Shown: positions 1 through 8,286, counted from the first letter of the stretch. The stretch: DNA of 64,000 bases from Levilactobacillus acidifarinae DSM 19394 = JCM 15949 (GCF_001434835.1 NZ_AZDV01000028.1:23695-87694); one strand, 5' to 3'. Notes: generated from the sequence alone by a model not told the origin. Translations and numbers: made by a program.

Positions 1-3000
1 CCAACGTTGGTTCGGCATCACCAACCGTCATCGCGTAATCGGAACCCGTCAAACTTTGTTGTGATGGGTTGACGGTTAACGTGACCGTCTTGCTCTGACC
101 ATCGGCGGTACTCAGCACAACATCATAAGTCCCGGCCTTCGTCAAATCCGCTTGGCTCAGATCCATGGTAACCGGAATCGTTTCACCGTGGTTATCCGTC
201 GCCGTAGCGTTAAAGTCCGTCAACGTTGGTTCGGCATCACCGACCGTCATCGCGTAATCAGAACCCGTCAAACTCTGTTCGGATGGCAAAATGGTTAACG
301 TTCCGGCCTTCACCGTCACGTTGTAGTTCGGGTTATCATTAGCCGTGGCTTGAATGGCGTAGTTTCCCGCCGCTTCGCCTGCCGTACGAGCCAACGTATA
401 GTTGACGGGTACGCCGTTAGACGCAGCATTGGTGACTGTCGCCGTCAGAACAGGGTCAGCATCCCCCGCGTACTTGGTTTGATCCGCCACGGTAATGGTA
501 ACGGGCGCCGGTACGATCGTATAGGTCAGCCCCGTATCGGTCGAATTCGTCCACTCGTACATTTGAGAAGCCGCTTGTTCGTTCAGGTAGTTGATACCTT
601 GTTGTGATAAGGTCACCGCGTAGGTCCCCACGGTGGTCGCCGTTGGAACTTCCAGGTCACCCGGCCGCAACTGAATCGTCGAACCATTCGGGTCCGGTAA
701 AACGATGGCGTATTGCGTAGCGTCTAACGTCACCGGATTCCCCGTGTAGGTCTGGGTGACGTTCGGTCCCGTCACCGTGTACGTGCCCGCACGCTTAACC
801 ACCGTAATGGTGGCCGTCGATTGGTCTGTCCCGTAACGATAGGTGACCGTGTACTTCCCGGCAACGTTGGTATTGACCGTCCCGTCAATTGTCAAATCGG
901 CTAACGGCACCGTCGTTCCAGTTGGTGTCACCGCACTCATAAAGTTGTCACCGGGCGTCCAGGTCGTCCCGGCGAAGATGGTTGTATCCATGACTTTAAT
1001 ATCGGGATTATCCAAAACGACCGTGTAATGTCCACTATAGAGGGGTTCAGTGCTATTCGTCAGCGGCAGCGTCCAGTCAAAGCTAAAGCTGTTCACGCCT
1101 TCCGGAATGAGTAACTGACCGTTTTGCAACGTGACCCCGTTACTCAGATTCGTCAACTGGAGGTTCGCCGTGGTCAAGCCACCCAGGTTTAACGTAAAGA
1201 GGTTAGTCAGCGGAATCACGGATGGGGCCGTTTCAAACGCCGTCACCATCTGTTCGTTCGCCAAGGGAACCGTCGTTGCTGGCCCCGTCAACTGAGTAAT
1301 CCGGTTATAGGACAAAGCGTCTTGGCCCATGGTCGTTCCCGCCGGAATCGTGACCCCGGTCAATTCGTTGCCGTAAAACGCCATATTGCCCACGGTGGTA
1401 ACCGTGGCTGGAATGGTCAAGGTCCCCATCAAGTGATTATAGATGAAGGCCGAATTACCGACACTAATCAAACCGTCATTTAACGTCAACCCGTCGATGG
1501 GATTCCCCGCAAAGGCGTAGTCGCCGATACTGGTCAAGTTAGCCGGCGTGGTCAGCTCACCCGTCAACGCGTTGTATTCAAAGGCACCTTCGCCGATGGT
1601 CTTTAATTGCGTTGCCTGATCGAGATTCAACGTCGCTAACTTGGAATCATAGGTAAAGGCGTGATTCCCAATGCTTTGCAGATTGCCGTTCAACGTGACG
1701 CTTTGTAGCCCCACGTTGGCGAGAAAGGCCTGATCGCCAATCGTTTGCAGGTTAGCCGGTAGCGTCAACGTTTTAAGTTGCCCATCATAAATGAAGGCGT
1801 TATTCCCAATACTCGTTAACTGGCTGCCCGGTGCAAAGGTCACACTCGTTAACGCCAAGTTATTAGCAAAGGTGTTAGCGCCAATGGTTTGAATGTTTGC
1901 CGGAATCGTGACACTCGTCAACGGATCGTTTTCAAAGGCGTGGTCGCTTAAGGCGGTCAGCTTAGTCGCCCGACTAAGATCGACCGAAGTCAACGCCACG
2001 CTGCTGGCAAAGGCCGTCTGGCCGAGACTGGTCAGCTCCGCCGGTAAGGTCACGCTGGTTAGGTTCTTATTATAGGTAAAGGCTTCATTCCCAATCGTGG
2101 TCACGCTATCTGGCAAGTCTAATTGATCGATGCCCGACGAAACGAAGGCTTGGTTACCGATGCTCGTCAACGTCTTATTCGCCGAAAAATCAACGTTTTG
2201 CAAGTTCCCCAGATAAGCAAACGCCGAGTCACCAATGGTGGTCAAGCCGTTCGCAAAGTCGACCCCGGTCAAGTCATTCGTCATTCCGGTGTCCGAGGCG
2301 AAGGCCGCCGTCCCGATGTTAGTCACCGTGTAGGTCTTGCCGTTGACCGTATAGGTTGGTGGAATACTCATGACCCCACTGACCTTCTGATTTAACCCGG
2401 TAATCGTGGCCGTACCATCGGCGTTCAATTGCCAATTAAAGACGCTACTGTCCGTGTAGGCCGGCGTGACACTCGCTGCTTTGGCCTGTAGACTGGCCGC
2501 GACAACTGGCGTCTTGGTCGCCGCAGAACTGGCCGGCGCCGCAGCACTTTTCACCGCCGTAGCGGCCGTAGAAGCTGCTGTCGTCGCGGAACTACTAGTT
2601 GCGGTTGAACTGGCGCCGCTGATGGCAGAACTGCTACCAACCTCAGCCACGCTGGCAGCCGAAGAAGCCGCTACGGAACTAACTGGCACACCGGATACCG
2701 GCGTACCACTGGCTGCCGCAGAACCCACCGTTGCCGCCGAAGAAGCTGCCACGCTGGCCGCAGAACTGGCTGGAGCAACGCTCGTGGTCCCGGAACTTAG
2801 TTGCTGTTCATCAGTTGAGGTCGCCAGACTGGTCGCTGACGAAGCCGAGGCACTGCTGGGTGTAAGGGCCACCGTCTTGGCCGCCGTTACAGCGGAGCTC
2901 GCCTGACTAGTCGTTGCCGGTTGTGGATCGGTTGTTGCCGCGTGGGCGGGGACCGTCGTGGTCGCCCCTACACCTAACGTTGCCACGGTGATGGCCGCAG

Positions 3001-3055
3001 CCATGAGATATTTACTTTCTTGCGTTTTCTTATTTGTGTGTCGTGTCATTGACAT
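1..3055 (-). CDS. Large secreted surface protein, BspA-type leucine-rich repeats plus MBG/Ig-like repeats (3' end beyond window)
   Basis: About 1,018 codons are visible and the frame is still open at the left edge, so the C-terminus and any anchor motif are not seen. The start is ATG at 3055, with a GGGGGG ribosome site about 8 bases upstream; a second in-frame ATG lies two codons later. Residues 1-39 form a signal peptide ending in PAHA. Residues about 40-200 are a low-complexity Ala/Ser/Thr stalk. Residues about 250-600 hold roughly fifteen short repeats of the type 'LTSIGNNAFxYN', the BspA-like (LRR_5) pattern. From about 740 on come beta-rich modules, including an MBG-type domain (about 842-920, 'ADQTKYAGDADPVLTATVTN'), then near-identical 73-residue repeats containing 'LTGSDYAMTVGDAEPTL'. 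Related lactobacillus proteins are cell-surface adhesin candidates. Binding partner unknown. Confidence 0.85.
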   Translation of the reverse strand, partial: MSMTRHTNKKTQESKYLMAAAITVATLGVGATTTVPAHAATTDPQPATTSQASSAVTAAKTVALTPSSASASSATSLATSTDEQQLSSGTTSVAPASSAASVAASSAATVGSAAASGTPVSGVPVSSVAASSAASVAEVGSSSAISGASSTATSSSATTAASTAATAVKSAAAPASSAATKTPVVAASLQAKAASVTPAYTDSSVFNWQLNADGTATITGLNQKVSGVMSIPPTYTVNGKTYTVTNIGTAAFASDTGMTNDLTGVDFANGLTTIGDSAFAYLGNLQNVDFSANKTLTSIGNQAFVSSGIDQLDLPDSVTTIGNEAFTYNKNLTSVTLPAELTSLGQTAFASSVALTSVDLSRATKLTALSDHAFENDPLTSVTIPANIQTIGANTFANNLALTSVTFAPGSQLTSIGNNAFIYDGQLKTLTLPANLQTIGDQAFLANVGLQSVTLNGNLQSIGNHAFTYDSKLATLNLDQATQLKTIGEGAFEYNALTGELTTPANLTSIGDYAFAGNPIDGLTLNDGLISVGNSAFIYNHLMGTLTIPATVTTVGNMAFYGNELTGVTIPAGTTMGQDALSYNRITQLTGPATTVPLANEQMVTAFETAPSVIPLTNLFTLNLGGLTTANLQLTNLSNGVTLQNGQLLIPEGVNSFSFDWTLPLTNSTEPLYSGHYTVVLDNPDIKVMDTTIFAGTTWTPGDNFMSAVTPTGTTVPLADLTIDGTVNTNVAGKYTVTYRYGTDQSTATITVVKRAGTYTVTGPNVTQTYTGNPVTLDATQYAIVLPDPNGSTIQLRPGDLEVPTATTVGTYAVTLSQQGINYLNEQAASQMYEWTNSTDTGLTYTIVPAPVTITVADQTKYAGDADPVLTATVTNAASNGVPVNYTLARTAGEAAGNYAIQATANDNPNYNVTVKAGTLTILPSEQSLTGSDYAMTVGDAEPTLTDFNATATDNHGETIPVTMDLSQADLTKAGTYDVVLSTADGQSKTVTLTVNPSQQSLTGSDYAMTVGDAEPTL

Positions 3056-3308
3056 ATCGGATTCCCCCCAAAGCGATAGCTTAAAACCACACGTTGGTTT
3101 CTTGCTCACTACATATATTAATTGATAACCAATCCAATGCAACTATTATCTACATATGAAACAAGCACAGACGGTAATCCTTGTATTATCGCGATAGTTT
3201 TAAGTGATAATTTATTTTACACTATACAAAGGTTCCTGTCACAAATAATTCTTGACTGCGCTTACAGTCGCCCTCATCCGGCTTCTAACGGTATCCGACC
3301 CAACCAAT

Positions 3309-3346
3309 CAAAAAACGCCCCGCTAGCGGTGCCCAGCGAGACGTTG
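3309..3346 (-). terminator. Rho-independent terminator of the reductase gene
   Basis: On the minus strand an 11-bp stem (AACGTCTCGCT with AGCGGGGCGTT, including G-U pairs) is followed by a run of T, just past the reductase stop codon. Confidence 0.75.
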
Positions 3347-3357
3347 ATTATGAAAGT

Positions 3358-3933
3358 TTATTTTAGGACCGCAAAGCCACCGTTCCAAGAAATCTTGTCG
3401 TTAGCGGCCAACGTCATTTGTAAAAACCCGTAAGCCTCTAGTTCACGCGCCCGCTTTAACGCGCCCGCATCAATGACGGTAACGTCACTTCCCGCTAAGG
3501 CGGTCGTTAAGGCCTGCTTCGCTTCAGCGGAATCGCCAGCCGTCATGACCTTGGTGGGTGCCGTACCCCCAACCTGCTTGGCAACTAACGTTCCCGCGAA
3601 GGTCGTGTTGAACGCCTTAATCACCTGCGACTCGGGTAACAGTTCGGCTAACTGGGCCGTCGCGGAACTATCGGCTGGCACGACTAGACCGTCCCACGTG
3701 TCAAAGTCTAAGGGGTTCGTGATGTCCACGACCACCTTACCGGCCAATTGCGCGACGTTAGCCTTCGCAATGGCGAGGGCCGCCGGATATGGCACCGCTA
3801 AGACCACGATTGATCCTAGCGCCGTTACGGGGTCGGCATGGCCCAGATAAGTCACTTGATTTCCTCCCTGAGTCATCAGACCACCAATTGCCTGTCCCAT
3901 GTTCCCCTTACCAAAAATCGTGATATCTGCCAT
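3358..3933 (-). CDS. NADPH-dependent F420 reductase-like NAD(P)-binding oxidoreductase
   Basis: A 191-residue protein beginning MADITIFGKGNMG. The GxGxxG dinucleotide-binding loop is at residues 8-13, followed by a Rossmann pattern and 'VVVDITNPLDF', typical of the NADP oxidoreductase, coenzyme F420-dependent family (PF03807 type). Lactobacilli make no F420, so the real substrate is probably another small molecule; the sequence does not identify it. I chose the ATG at 3933 because GGAGGG sits at the right distance and the fold starts there; the longer frame upstream lacks a ribosome site. It is divergent from an Rrf2-type regulator at 4105, a layout that suggests the neighbour controls it. 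Confidence 0.8.
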   Translation of the reverse strand: MADITIFGKGNMGQAIGGLMTQGGNQVTYLGHADPVTALGSIVVLAVPYPAALAIAKANVAQLAGKVVVDITNPLDFDTWDGLVVPADSSATAQLAELLPESQVIKAFNTTFAGTLVAKQVGGTAPTKVMTAGDSAEAKQALTTALAGSDVTVIDAGALKRARELEAYGFLQMTLAANDKISWNGGFAVLK

Positions 3934-3976
3934 AACGCAATCCCTCCAAAAATGTATTATTTTTAAGTACACTTTT

Positions 3977-4005
3977 AAGTTAACCGATTTCTGAAAATTT
4001 GTCAA
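3977..4005 (-). promoter_or_regulatory. Promoter of the reductase gene with a candidate operator
   Basis: Minus-strand -35 TTGACA (4000-4005) and -10 TAACTT (3977-3982) are separated by 17 bases. A direct repeat TTTTAAGT-ACAC-TTTTAAGT (3961-3980, plus strand) overlaps the -10 and start region. It is a candidate site for the divergent Rrf2 regulator; that link is inference. Confidence 0.7.
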
Positions 4006-4042
4006 TAGTTCTTGTTTAAAAAGAAAAATTAATTCTTCGAAG

Positions 4043-4071
4043 CTGACGTTTTGTGAAAAGTGTTATAGAAT
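4043..4071 (+). promoter_or_regulatory. Promoter of the Rrf2-family regulator
   Basis: CTGACG (4043-4048) and TAGAAT (4066-4071) are 17 bases apart, followed by AAGGAG ahead of the ATG at 4105. Confidence 0.55.
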
Positions 4072-4104
4072 GTAGTACAAAGTAAACCCTAAGGAGTTGA
4101 AAAT

Positions 4105-4524
4105 ATGGCAAACACCCAATTAAGTGACACCCTTCATGTCTTGACCTACGTGGCCTACTTTGGCGGTCGTAAGATCACCAGTCAGGAAATGGCCAGTAGC
4201 CTGGAAACGTCCCCGAGCCTAGTCCGCAAGATCATGGCCAACCTGAAACAGCACGGTTTGTTAGTCCAAACGCACGGGACCACTAACCTCGCCTTAGCCC
4301 GGGCGCCCCGGGAAATCACCCTGCGCGACGTTTACCGAGCCCTGCCCGGTGAGCCGACCCTCCTCAACGTGGACCGGCACACCTCCGATCATTGTCCGGT
4401 CGGTGTGGCCATGCCCCAAACGTTGACCCACTACTACAGTGAGGTGCAGGCCGCCGCCGAGGCCCAAATGGCGCGCATTTCGTTGCAAGATTTGCTCAAT
4501 GACGTTCGTCTTCAAACCACCTAA
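4105..4524 (+). CDS. Rrf2 family transcriptional regulator
   Basis: A 139-residue protein with the Rrf2 winged helix at the N-terminus: 'DTLHVLTYVAYFGGRKITSQEMASSL' gives the first helices, and 'SPSLVRKIMANLKQHGLL' the recognition helix and wing. Fe-S members of the family (IscR, NsrR) carry three cysteines in the second half. Here only one Cys is visible (in 'DHCPVG'), so a cluster-type sensor is unlikely; a thiol or ligand sensor is possible. It is divergent from the reductase at 3358-3933, with promoters back to back, so it probably regulates that gene and itself. Start ATG with AAGGAG. Confidence 0.85.
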   Translation: MANTQLSDTLHVLTYVAYFGGRKITSQEMASSLETSPSLVRKIMANLKQHGLLVQTHGTTNLALARAPREITLRDVYRALPGEPTLLNVDRHTSDHCPVGVAMPQTLTHYYSEVQAAAEAQMARISLQDLLNDVRLQTT

Positions 4525-4530
4525 AGACAC

Positions 4531-4565
4531 TAAAATGGCGACCCCCACGGGAGTCGCCATTTTTT
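4531..4565 (+). terminator. Bidirectional terminator between convergent genes
   Basis: The stem AAAATGGCGAC / GTCGCCATTTT has a 10-base loop and T-runs on both strands. It serves the Rrf2 gene and the convergent membrane-protein gene. Confidence 0.85.
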
Positions 4566-5388
4566 ATGACCGTCGAAAAGTTCGGTGTCCCAGCAGGACC
4601 AGGAGACCCAAAATGAGTTCCGCGCCGCCGACAAACATGATCACACCTAAACTGCTGTGGCCAATTGACGTTAACAACGCCGTCACGCTGCCGGTCGTGC
4701 TCGTCACGACAAGGGGTAACCCTAGCCAGCTCACCAGGCCCACCACGATGGTCAACACCCCACCCAATGCTAGACTGGGGCCCAGACTTCCTAGGAAGTG
4801 GTGTACGCTTAACGCGTAAATTGCCGTCACCACCAGCAGGAGTAACGTGGCGACCAAGATATAAAAGTTTAACTGCCGCGCCCGTTGTAACCGGGCGGCC
4901 GCCACCTGCATGGCCGACGTTTGAAAGGCTTGTGTGACCAATTTTTGGGCCTGCTTCGCCACTTGTGTCGTCAGGGCTGAACTAGCGGTGACCCCCGCCG
5001 AACTGGCCTGGGCGCTAATGGCGTTGGTCAGTTCGGTCGAATCCACCGTCGTGGTTGATTGCCCATAAAGCTGCGTAATGCCTTGGGCCAAGTACGGTTG
5101 AATCACACTAGTGGTCACGGGCGAACCCGTCACTCCTAAATCACTCAAGTCGTTGTTTAGCCGGTTGATGACCTTCTCGCCGACCGTTGAGCGGGAAACG
5201 ACTCCCGCCGTATACGTCGCGTTAAACACGGTCAGTTTAAGGCCCACCGTAATCGTCAACAGCAGCACCAAGAAGGCCCCCCAGCGGGCTAACGCCGGTC
5301 GTCGTTGATACGTTGTTAGTTCCGGTTGTTGCTGCGGCGGCTCTTCGTCGGCAAAATGGTAGCGCGCCATTCGACTCTCAGCACTCAC
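4564..5388 (-). CDS. Four-helix integral membrane protein of unknown function
   Basis: I do not recognise a named family. Of about 274 residues, a cytoplasmic Gln/Pro-rich head (about 25 residues) leads to a first membrane helix ('WGAFLVLLLTITVGLKLTVF'). A Thr/Ser/Gln-rich extracytoplasmic region of about 120 residues follows, then three C-terminal helices near residues 175-195, 205-230 and 240-265. The GTG at 5388 is preferred because GGAGG lies 8 bases upstream; two ATGs a few codons earlier have no such site and would place the Shine-Dalgarno sequence inside the gene. The loop size suggests an extracellular sensing or assembly role, which is speculative. Confidence 0.6.
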   Translation of the reverse strand: MSAESRMARYHFADEEPPQQQPELTTYQRRPALARWGAFLVLLLTITVGLKLTVFNATYTAGVVSRSTVGEKVINRLNNDLSDLGVTGSPVTTSVIQPYLAQGITQLYGQSTTTVDSTELTNAISAQASSAGVTASSALTTQVAKQAQKLVTQAFQTSAMQVAAARLQRARQLNFYILVATLLLLVVTAIYALSVHHFLGSLGPSLALGGVLTIVVGLVSWLGLPLVVTSTTGSVTALLTSIGHSSLGVIMFVGGAELILGLLVLLGHRTFRRS

Positions 5389-5421
5389 ACCAGCCACCTC
5401 CATCACAAAATTAATTGTGTT

Positions 5422-5435
5422 TCATTGTAGCACAC
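5422..5435 (-). promoter_or_regulatory. Extended -10 promoter of the membrane-protein gene
   Basis: The minus strand reads TGC-TACAAT shortly upstream of the gene. The extended TG compensates for a weak -35. Positions are approximate. Confidence 0.4.
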
Positions 5436-5474
5436 TTAGTTGGGCAAAGGATTAAGGCGGCCTTAAGTTCACGC

Positions 5475-5510
5475 AAAAAGCGGCGAAATTCCGCTGAATT
5501 TCGCCGCTTC
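5475..5510 (-). terminator. Terminator of ccpA
   Basis: A 13-bp stem AAGCGGCGAAATT / AATTTCGCCGCTT with a short loop and a T-run on the minus strand, 9 bases past the ccpA stop. Confidence 0.85.
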
Positions 5511-5518
5511 TCTAAACT

Positions 5519-6520
5519 CTATTTCGTAGAACTCCGCTTCATCAAGCCATAAGGTAAGATGACGGTATTTTCCTCGACCGTTTCGTTATTCATTAACTTG
5601 GTCAATAAGCGCATCGCCACGGCCCCAATATCGTAGAGGGGTTGGGTGATGGAACTCATCTTCGGCCGCACCAATTCGGTCAACTTGGTGTCGTTACTGG
5701 TGATGACTTCGAAGTCGCCCGGGACGTCAATCTTGGCGTCGGTCAAGCCGTTCATGACCCCAGCGGCTAATTCGTCGTCCCCAACGAAGGCGGCCGTCGC
5801 CCCCGCAGCGGTCAAAGCTGGTTCCAGTGCTTGACCCGCCTTGTAGGTGTAGTCGGTTTCAAAGACCAGTTTTTCGTCGTAGGTTAAGCCGGCGTCCTTC
5901 AACGCCTTCTTGTATCCCTTCAACCGGTAATCGTGGTTGATGGCTTCGTCCATCGGCCCCGACACAAAGGCAATCTTTTGGTTGCCGTGATCGATCAGGT
6001 TTTTGACGGCTTCCGCCACCGCAGCCACGTAGTCGATGTTGACACTGGGTTGCGACTTTTCGGCATCCACGGACCCCGCTAAAACAATGGGCGCCTTGGA
6101 ACGTTTAAATTCTTCACGGAGTTCGGGGGTTACCCGGTTACCCATGAAAATAATGCCGTCAACTTGCTTGGCCATCAGGGTATTTAACACCTGGACCTCT
6201 TTGCCACCATTTTCATCGGAATTGGTCAAAATGATGTTGTACTTATACATCATCGCGATGTCATCAATTCCGCGGGCTAGGGAAGCAAAATACGCGTTAG
6301 TCACGTCGGGGATAATAACCCCCACAGTGGTCGTTTTCTTGCTAGCTAATCCTCGCGCAACGGCATTGGGACGATAGTCGAGGCGGTCGATGACCTCCAA
6401 AACTTTCTTCCGCGTAGCTGGTTTAACGTTGGGATTGCCGTTAACCACCCGAGATACGGTAGCCATGGAGACTGCCGCCTCACGTGCCACATCGTAAATT
6501 GTTACTGTCTGTTTTTCCAT
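5519..6520 (-). CDS. ccpA: Catabolite control protein A (LacI/GalR family)
   Basis: 333 residues. The N-terminal LacI helix-turn-helix 'TIYDVAREAAVSMATVSRVVNG' and hinge helix 'RPNAVARGLASKKTTTVG' match CcpA. A periplasmic-binding-like core follows, with 'VDGIIFMGN' and the usual C-terminal domain. CcpA binds cre sites with HPr-Ser46-P as corepressor and sets carbon catabolite repression or activation in Firmicutes. The ATG at 6520 is chosen for AAAGGG upstream and the MEKQTVTIYDVA start; an upstream ATG in frame lacks support. It is head to head with pepQ, a known lactobacillus arrangement. A perfect cre lies just upstream of its -35, indicating autoregulation. Confidence 0.97.
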   Translation of the reverse strand: MEKQTVTIYDVAREAAVSMATVSRVVNGNPNVKPATRKKVLEVIDRLDYRPNAVARGLASKKTTTVGVIIPDVTNAYFASLARGIDDIAMMYKYNIILTNSDENGGKEVQVLNTLMAKQVDGIIFMGNRVTPELREEFKRSKAPIVLAGSVDAEKSQPSVNIDYVAAVAEAVKNLIDHGNQKIAFVSGPMDEAINHDYRLKGYKKALKDAGLTYDEKLVFETDYTYKAGQALEPALTAAGATAAFVGDDELAAGVMNGLTDAKIDVPGDFEVITSNDTKLTELVRPKMSSITQPLYDIGAVAMRLLTKLMNNETVEENTVILPYGLMKRSSTK

Positions 6521-6553
6521 AACGATAGCCCTTTCTTTACTGTTTTGATTTGT

Positions 6554-6569
6554 TTTCATCCGTTTTCAT
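6554..6569 (-). promoter_or_regulatory. Degenerate cre-like site in the ccpA 5' leader
   Basis: Minus strand ATGAAAACGGATGAAA. It fits the cre consensus except for the conserved C in the second half. It lies downstream of the ccpA -10, where binding would block transcription. Confidence 0.3.
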
Positions 6570-6581
6570 GCGACTTGAACT

Positions 6582-6610
6582 AGTATACAAAAAGTTAGTT
6601 TCATACGCAA
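6582..6610 (-). promoter_or_regulatory. ccpA promoter
   Basis: Minus-strand TTGCGT (6605-6610) and TATACT (6582-6587) with 17-base spacing. Confidence 0.7.
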
Positions 6611-6611
6611 G

Positions 6612-6627
6612 TTGAAAACGCTTTCAT
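6612..6627. promoter_or_regulatory. cre site between ccpA and pepQ
   Basis: TTGAAAACGCTTTCAT matches the consensus WTGNAANCGNWNNCWW at every defined position. It abuts the ccpA -35 and lies about 55 bases upstream of the pepQ -10, so CcpA can act on both divergent genes. Confidence 0.85.
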
Positions 6628-6677
6628 ATCAAAGAATACCCTAATTTCATGGAATTTTCAAGCCAAGAGGTCAGCTA

Positions 6678-6686
6678 TGCTATAAT
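6678..6686 (+). promoter_or_regulatory. pepQ extended -10 promoter
   Basis: TGC-TATAAT, a perfect -10 with extended TG. The -35 is weak, consistent with dependence on the extended element or on activation from the upstream cre. Confidence 0.65.
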
Positions 6687-6713
6687 AGGGCTAACTTTTG
6701 AAAGGGTGATGAC

Positions 6714-7811
6714 ATGACAAAACTCGAACAGATCCAGCAATGGACTGCAGATCAACACGCGGATTTAACCTACTTAAGTAATCCCAAAACGATTCAATAT
6801 TTAACCGGTTTCGGGAGCGACCCCATCGAACGGGTCCTAGCTTTAGTGGTCTTCCCCGACCAAGATCCCTTCATCTTCGCACCAGCCTTAGAAGTCGAAG
6901 TCATCAAGGAAACGGGTTGGGCCTTCCCAGTCATTGGTTACCTGGACCACGAGAATCCTTGGGCCATGATTGGTGACCAAATTAAGCAACGCCACGTGAC
7001 CCCCGCCCACATTGCGTTGGAAAAGGGCCAACTCCAAGTCGCCCGGATGGAAGCCTTGGGGGCCCAATTCACCGCCCCCGCTTTCGACGTCGACATTACC
7101 AGTTTCATTGATCATATGCGGCTCATCAAGTCGGCCGATGAAATCAAGAAGCTAGAAATCGCTGGTAAGTGGGACGACTTCGCCTTCGAACACGGCTTTG
7201 CGGCCGTGAAGGCGGGTAAGACGGAACAATCCGCCGTGGCCGAACTGCAATACGCTTTAATGAAGGAAGGCATCATGGAAATGTCTTTCGGTAGCTTGGT
7301 ACAAGCCGGCGCCCACGCCGCCGAACCACACGGGGCCACCAACGATACCAAGTTCGCCAACAACGAACTGGTCTTGTTTGACCTCGGAACGGTTTACGAC
7401 GGTTACATCTCCGACGCTTCCCGGACGGTCGCCTTAGGCACGCCAACCGCTAAGCAAAAAGAGATCTACGACGTCTGCCTTGAAGCGCAATTAACGGCCC
7501 AGGCCGCCGTGAAACCGGGCATGACCGCCGCCGAACTCGACAAGGTCGCTCGAGATATTATCACCAAGGCCGGCTACGGCGAATACTTCATTCACCGGCT
7601 GGGTCACGGAATGGGCATGAGCGATCATGAATTCCCTTCCATCATGGCGGGCAATGACCTGGTCTTAGAACCCGGCATGTGCTTCTCCATCGAACCCGGG
7701 ATTTACATTCCCGGTGTCGCCGGTGTCCGGATCGAGGACTGTGTCCACGTCACGGACGACGGGAGCTTACCGTTCACCCACACCTCGAAAGAGTTAACTT
7801 ACGTGGGTTAA
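6714..7811 (+). CDS. pepQ: Xaa-Pro dipeptidase (M24B)
   Basis: 365 residues, the normal length for PepQ. The N-terminal creatinase-like domain is followed by the pita-bread M24 domain. Metal-ligand motifs are visible: 'LFDLGTVYDGYISDASR' (two Asp), 'HRLGHGMGMSDHEFPS' (His), 'SIEPGIYIPG' (Glu) and 'VRIEDCV' (Glu). It cleaves dipeptides with C-terminal proline in the cytoplasm, the last step of casein- and plant-peptide use in lactobacilli. ATG at 6714 with AAAGGG upstream. Divergent from ccpA with a shared cre. Confidence 0.95.
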   Translation: MTKLEQIQQWTADQHADLTYLSNPKTIQYLTGFGSDPIERVLALVVFPDQDPFIFAPALEVEVIKETGWAFPVIGYLDHENPWAMIGDQIKQRHVTPAHIALEKGQLQVARMEALGAQFTAPAFDVDITSFIDHMRLIKSADEIKKLEIAGKWDDFAFEHGFAAVKAGKTEQSAVAELQYALMKEGIMEMSFGSLVQAGAHAAEPHGATNDTKFANNELVLFDLGTVYDGYISDASRTVALGTPTAKQKEIYDVCLEAQLTAQAAVKPGMTAAELDKVARDIITKAGYGEYFIHRLGHGMGMSDHEFPSIMAGNDLVLEPGMCFSIEPGIYIPGVAGVRIEDCVHVTDDGSLPFTHTSKELTYVG

Positions 7812-7823
7812 AAATGACCAAAT

Positions 7824-7854
7824 AAAAACCGTAGCGTAAGGGCTACGGTTTTTT
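7824..7854 (+). terminator. Terminator after pepQ (bidirectional)
   Basis: Stem AAAACCGTAGC / GCTACGGTTTT with a short loop and T-run. A-rich on the other side, so it can also serve the convergent gene at 7861. Confidence 0.85.
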
Positions 7855-7860
7855 GCTGGA

Positions 7861-8265
7861 CTATTTTTCAGAAGTTTCTGCATCCGTCGAAGTTTCAGCG
7901 GTTGGTTCGGCCGTTTCGGAAGTCGCTGGTTCACTCGGCGCGTCATCAGTCATCGCCGACACGTCGTCGCTACTCAGCACGATGTCGTCATCGGTGGCAT
8001 CAGCCGTCTCATCGGTGGCCGTTCGCCAATCCTCAACGCCATCATCCGGGGCTTTTTCCCCCATGTGTTCGTTCAGGTTTTCTTTGAAATCGTCTAAGGC
8101 ATCGGCCGCGTAAAAGGCGTAATCGATGGCCCGATCCTTTAAGGCATCACATTGTTCGCGTGCCATGTCCTTTAGGGCTTCACGCTTTTCGAGATCTAAC
8201 GCGTGGTAAGCGGCATAGGCCGCCCCACCTAAAACTAAACCTGCTAATAATTTATGTTTTGCCAT
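7861..8265 (-). CDS. Small YtxH-like envelope protein of unknown function
   Basis: 134 residues. A short N-terminal hydrophobic Gly/Ala segment ('LLAGLVLGGAAYAAYHAL') is followed by a charged amphipathic stretch (residues 25-75) and a strongly acidic Asp/Glu/Ser/Thr tail. The layout resembles YtxH/YvlB-type stress and envelope proteins, but the match is too weak to name. It lies 21 bases downstream of the DUF948 gene and is probably co-transcribed; DUF948 and YtxH-like genes are frequent partners in Firmicutes, which supports a shared membrane-associated role. Confidence 0.6.
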   Translation of the reverse strand: MAKHKLLAGLVLGGAAYAAYHALDLEKREALKDMAREQCDALKDRAIDYAFYAADALDDFKENLNEHMGEKAPDDGVEDWRTATDETADATDDDIVLSSDDVSAMTDDAPSEPATSETAEPTAETSTDAETSEK

Positions 8266-8286
8266 TCTGATGACTTCCCTTCCGTG

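Noticed and set aside
2466-2906. Ala-rich plus-strand frame of 146 codons
   Set aside because: It is the mirror of the Ser/Ala/Thr stalk of the surface protein: Ala/Ser-type codons remain open in the opposite strand.
3187-3196. TATCGCGATA palindrome upstream of the surface protein
   Set aside because: A 10-base palindrome occurs by chance often enough; no second copy or promoter context supports an operator.
3122-3433. 103-codon plus-strand frame overlapping the reductase end
   Set aside because: It crosses the reductase terminator and the tail of the reductase gene on the opposite strand, and lacks a ribosome site.
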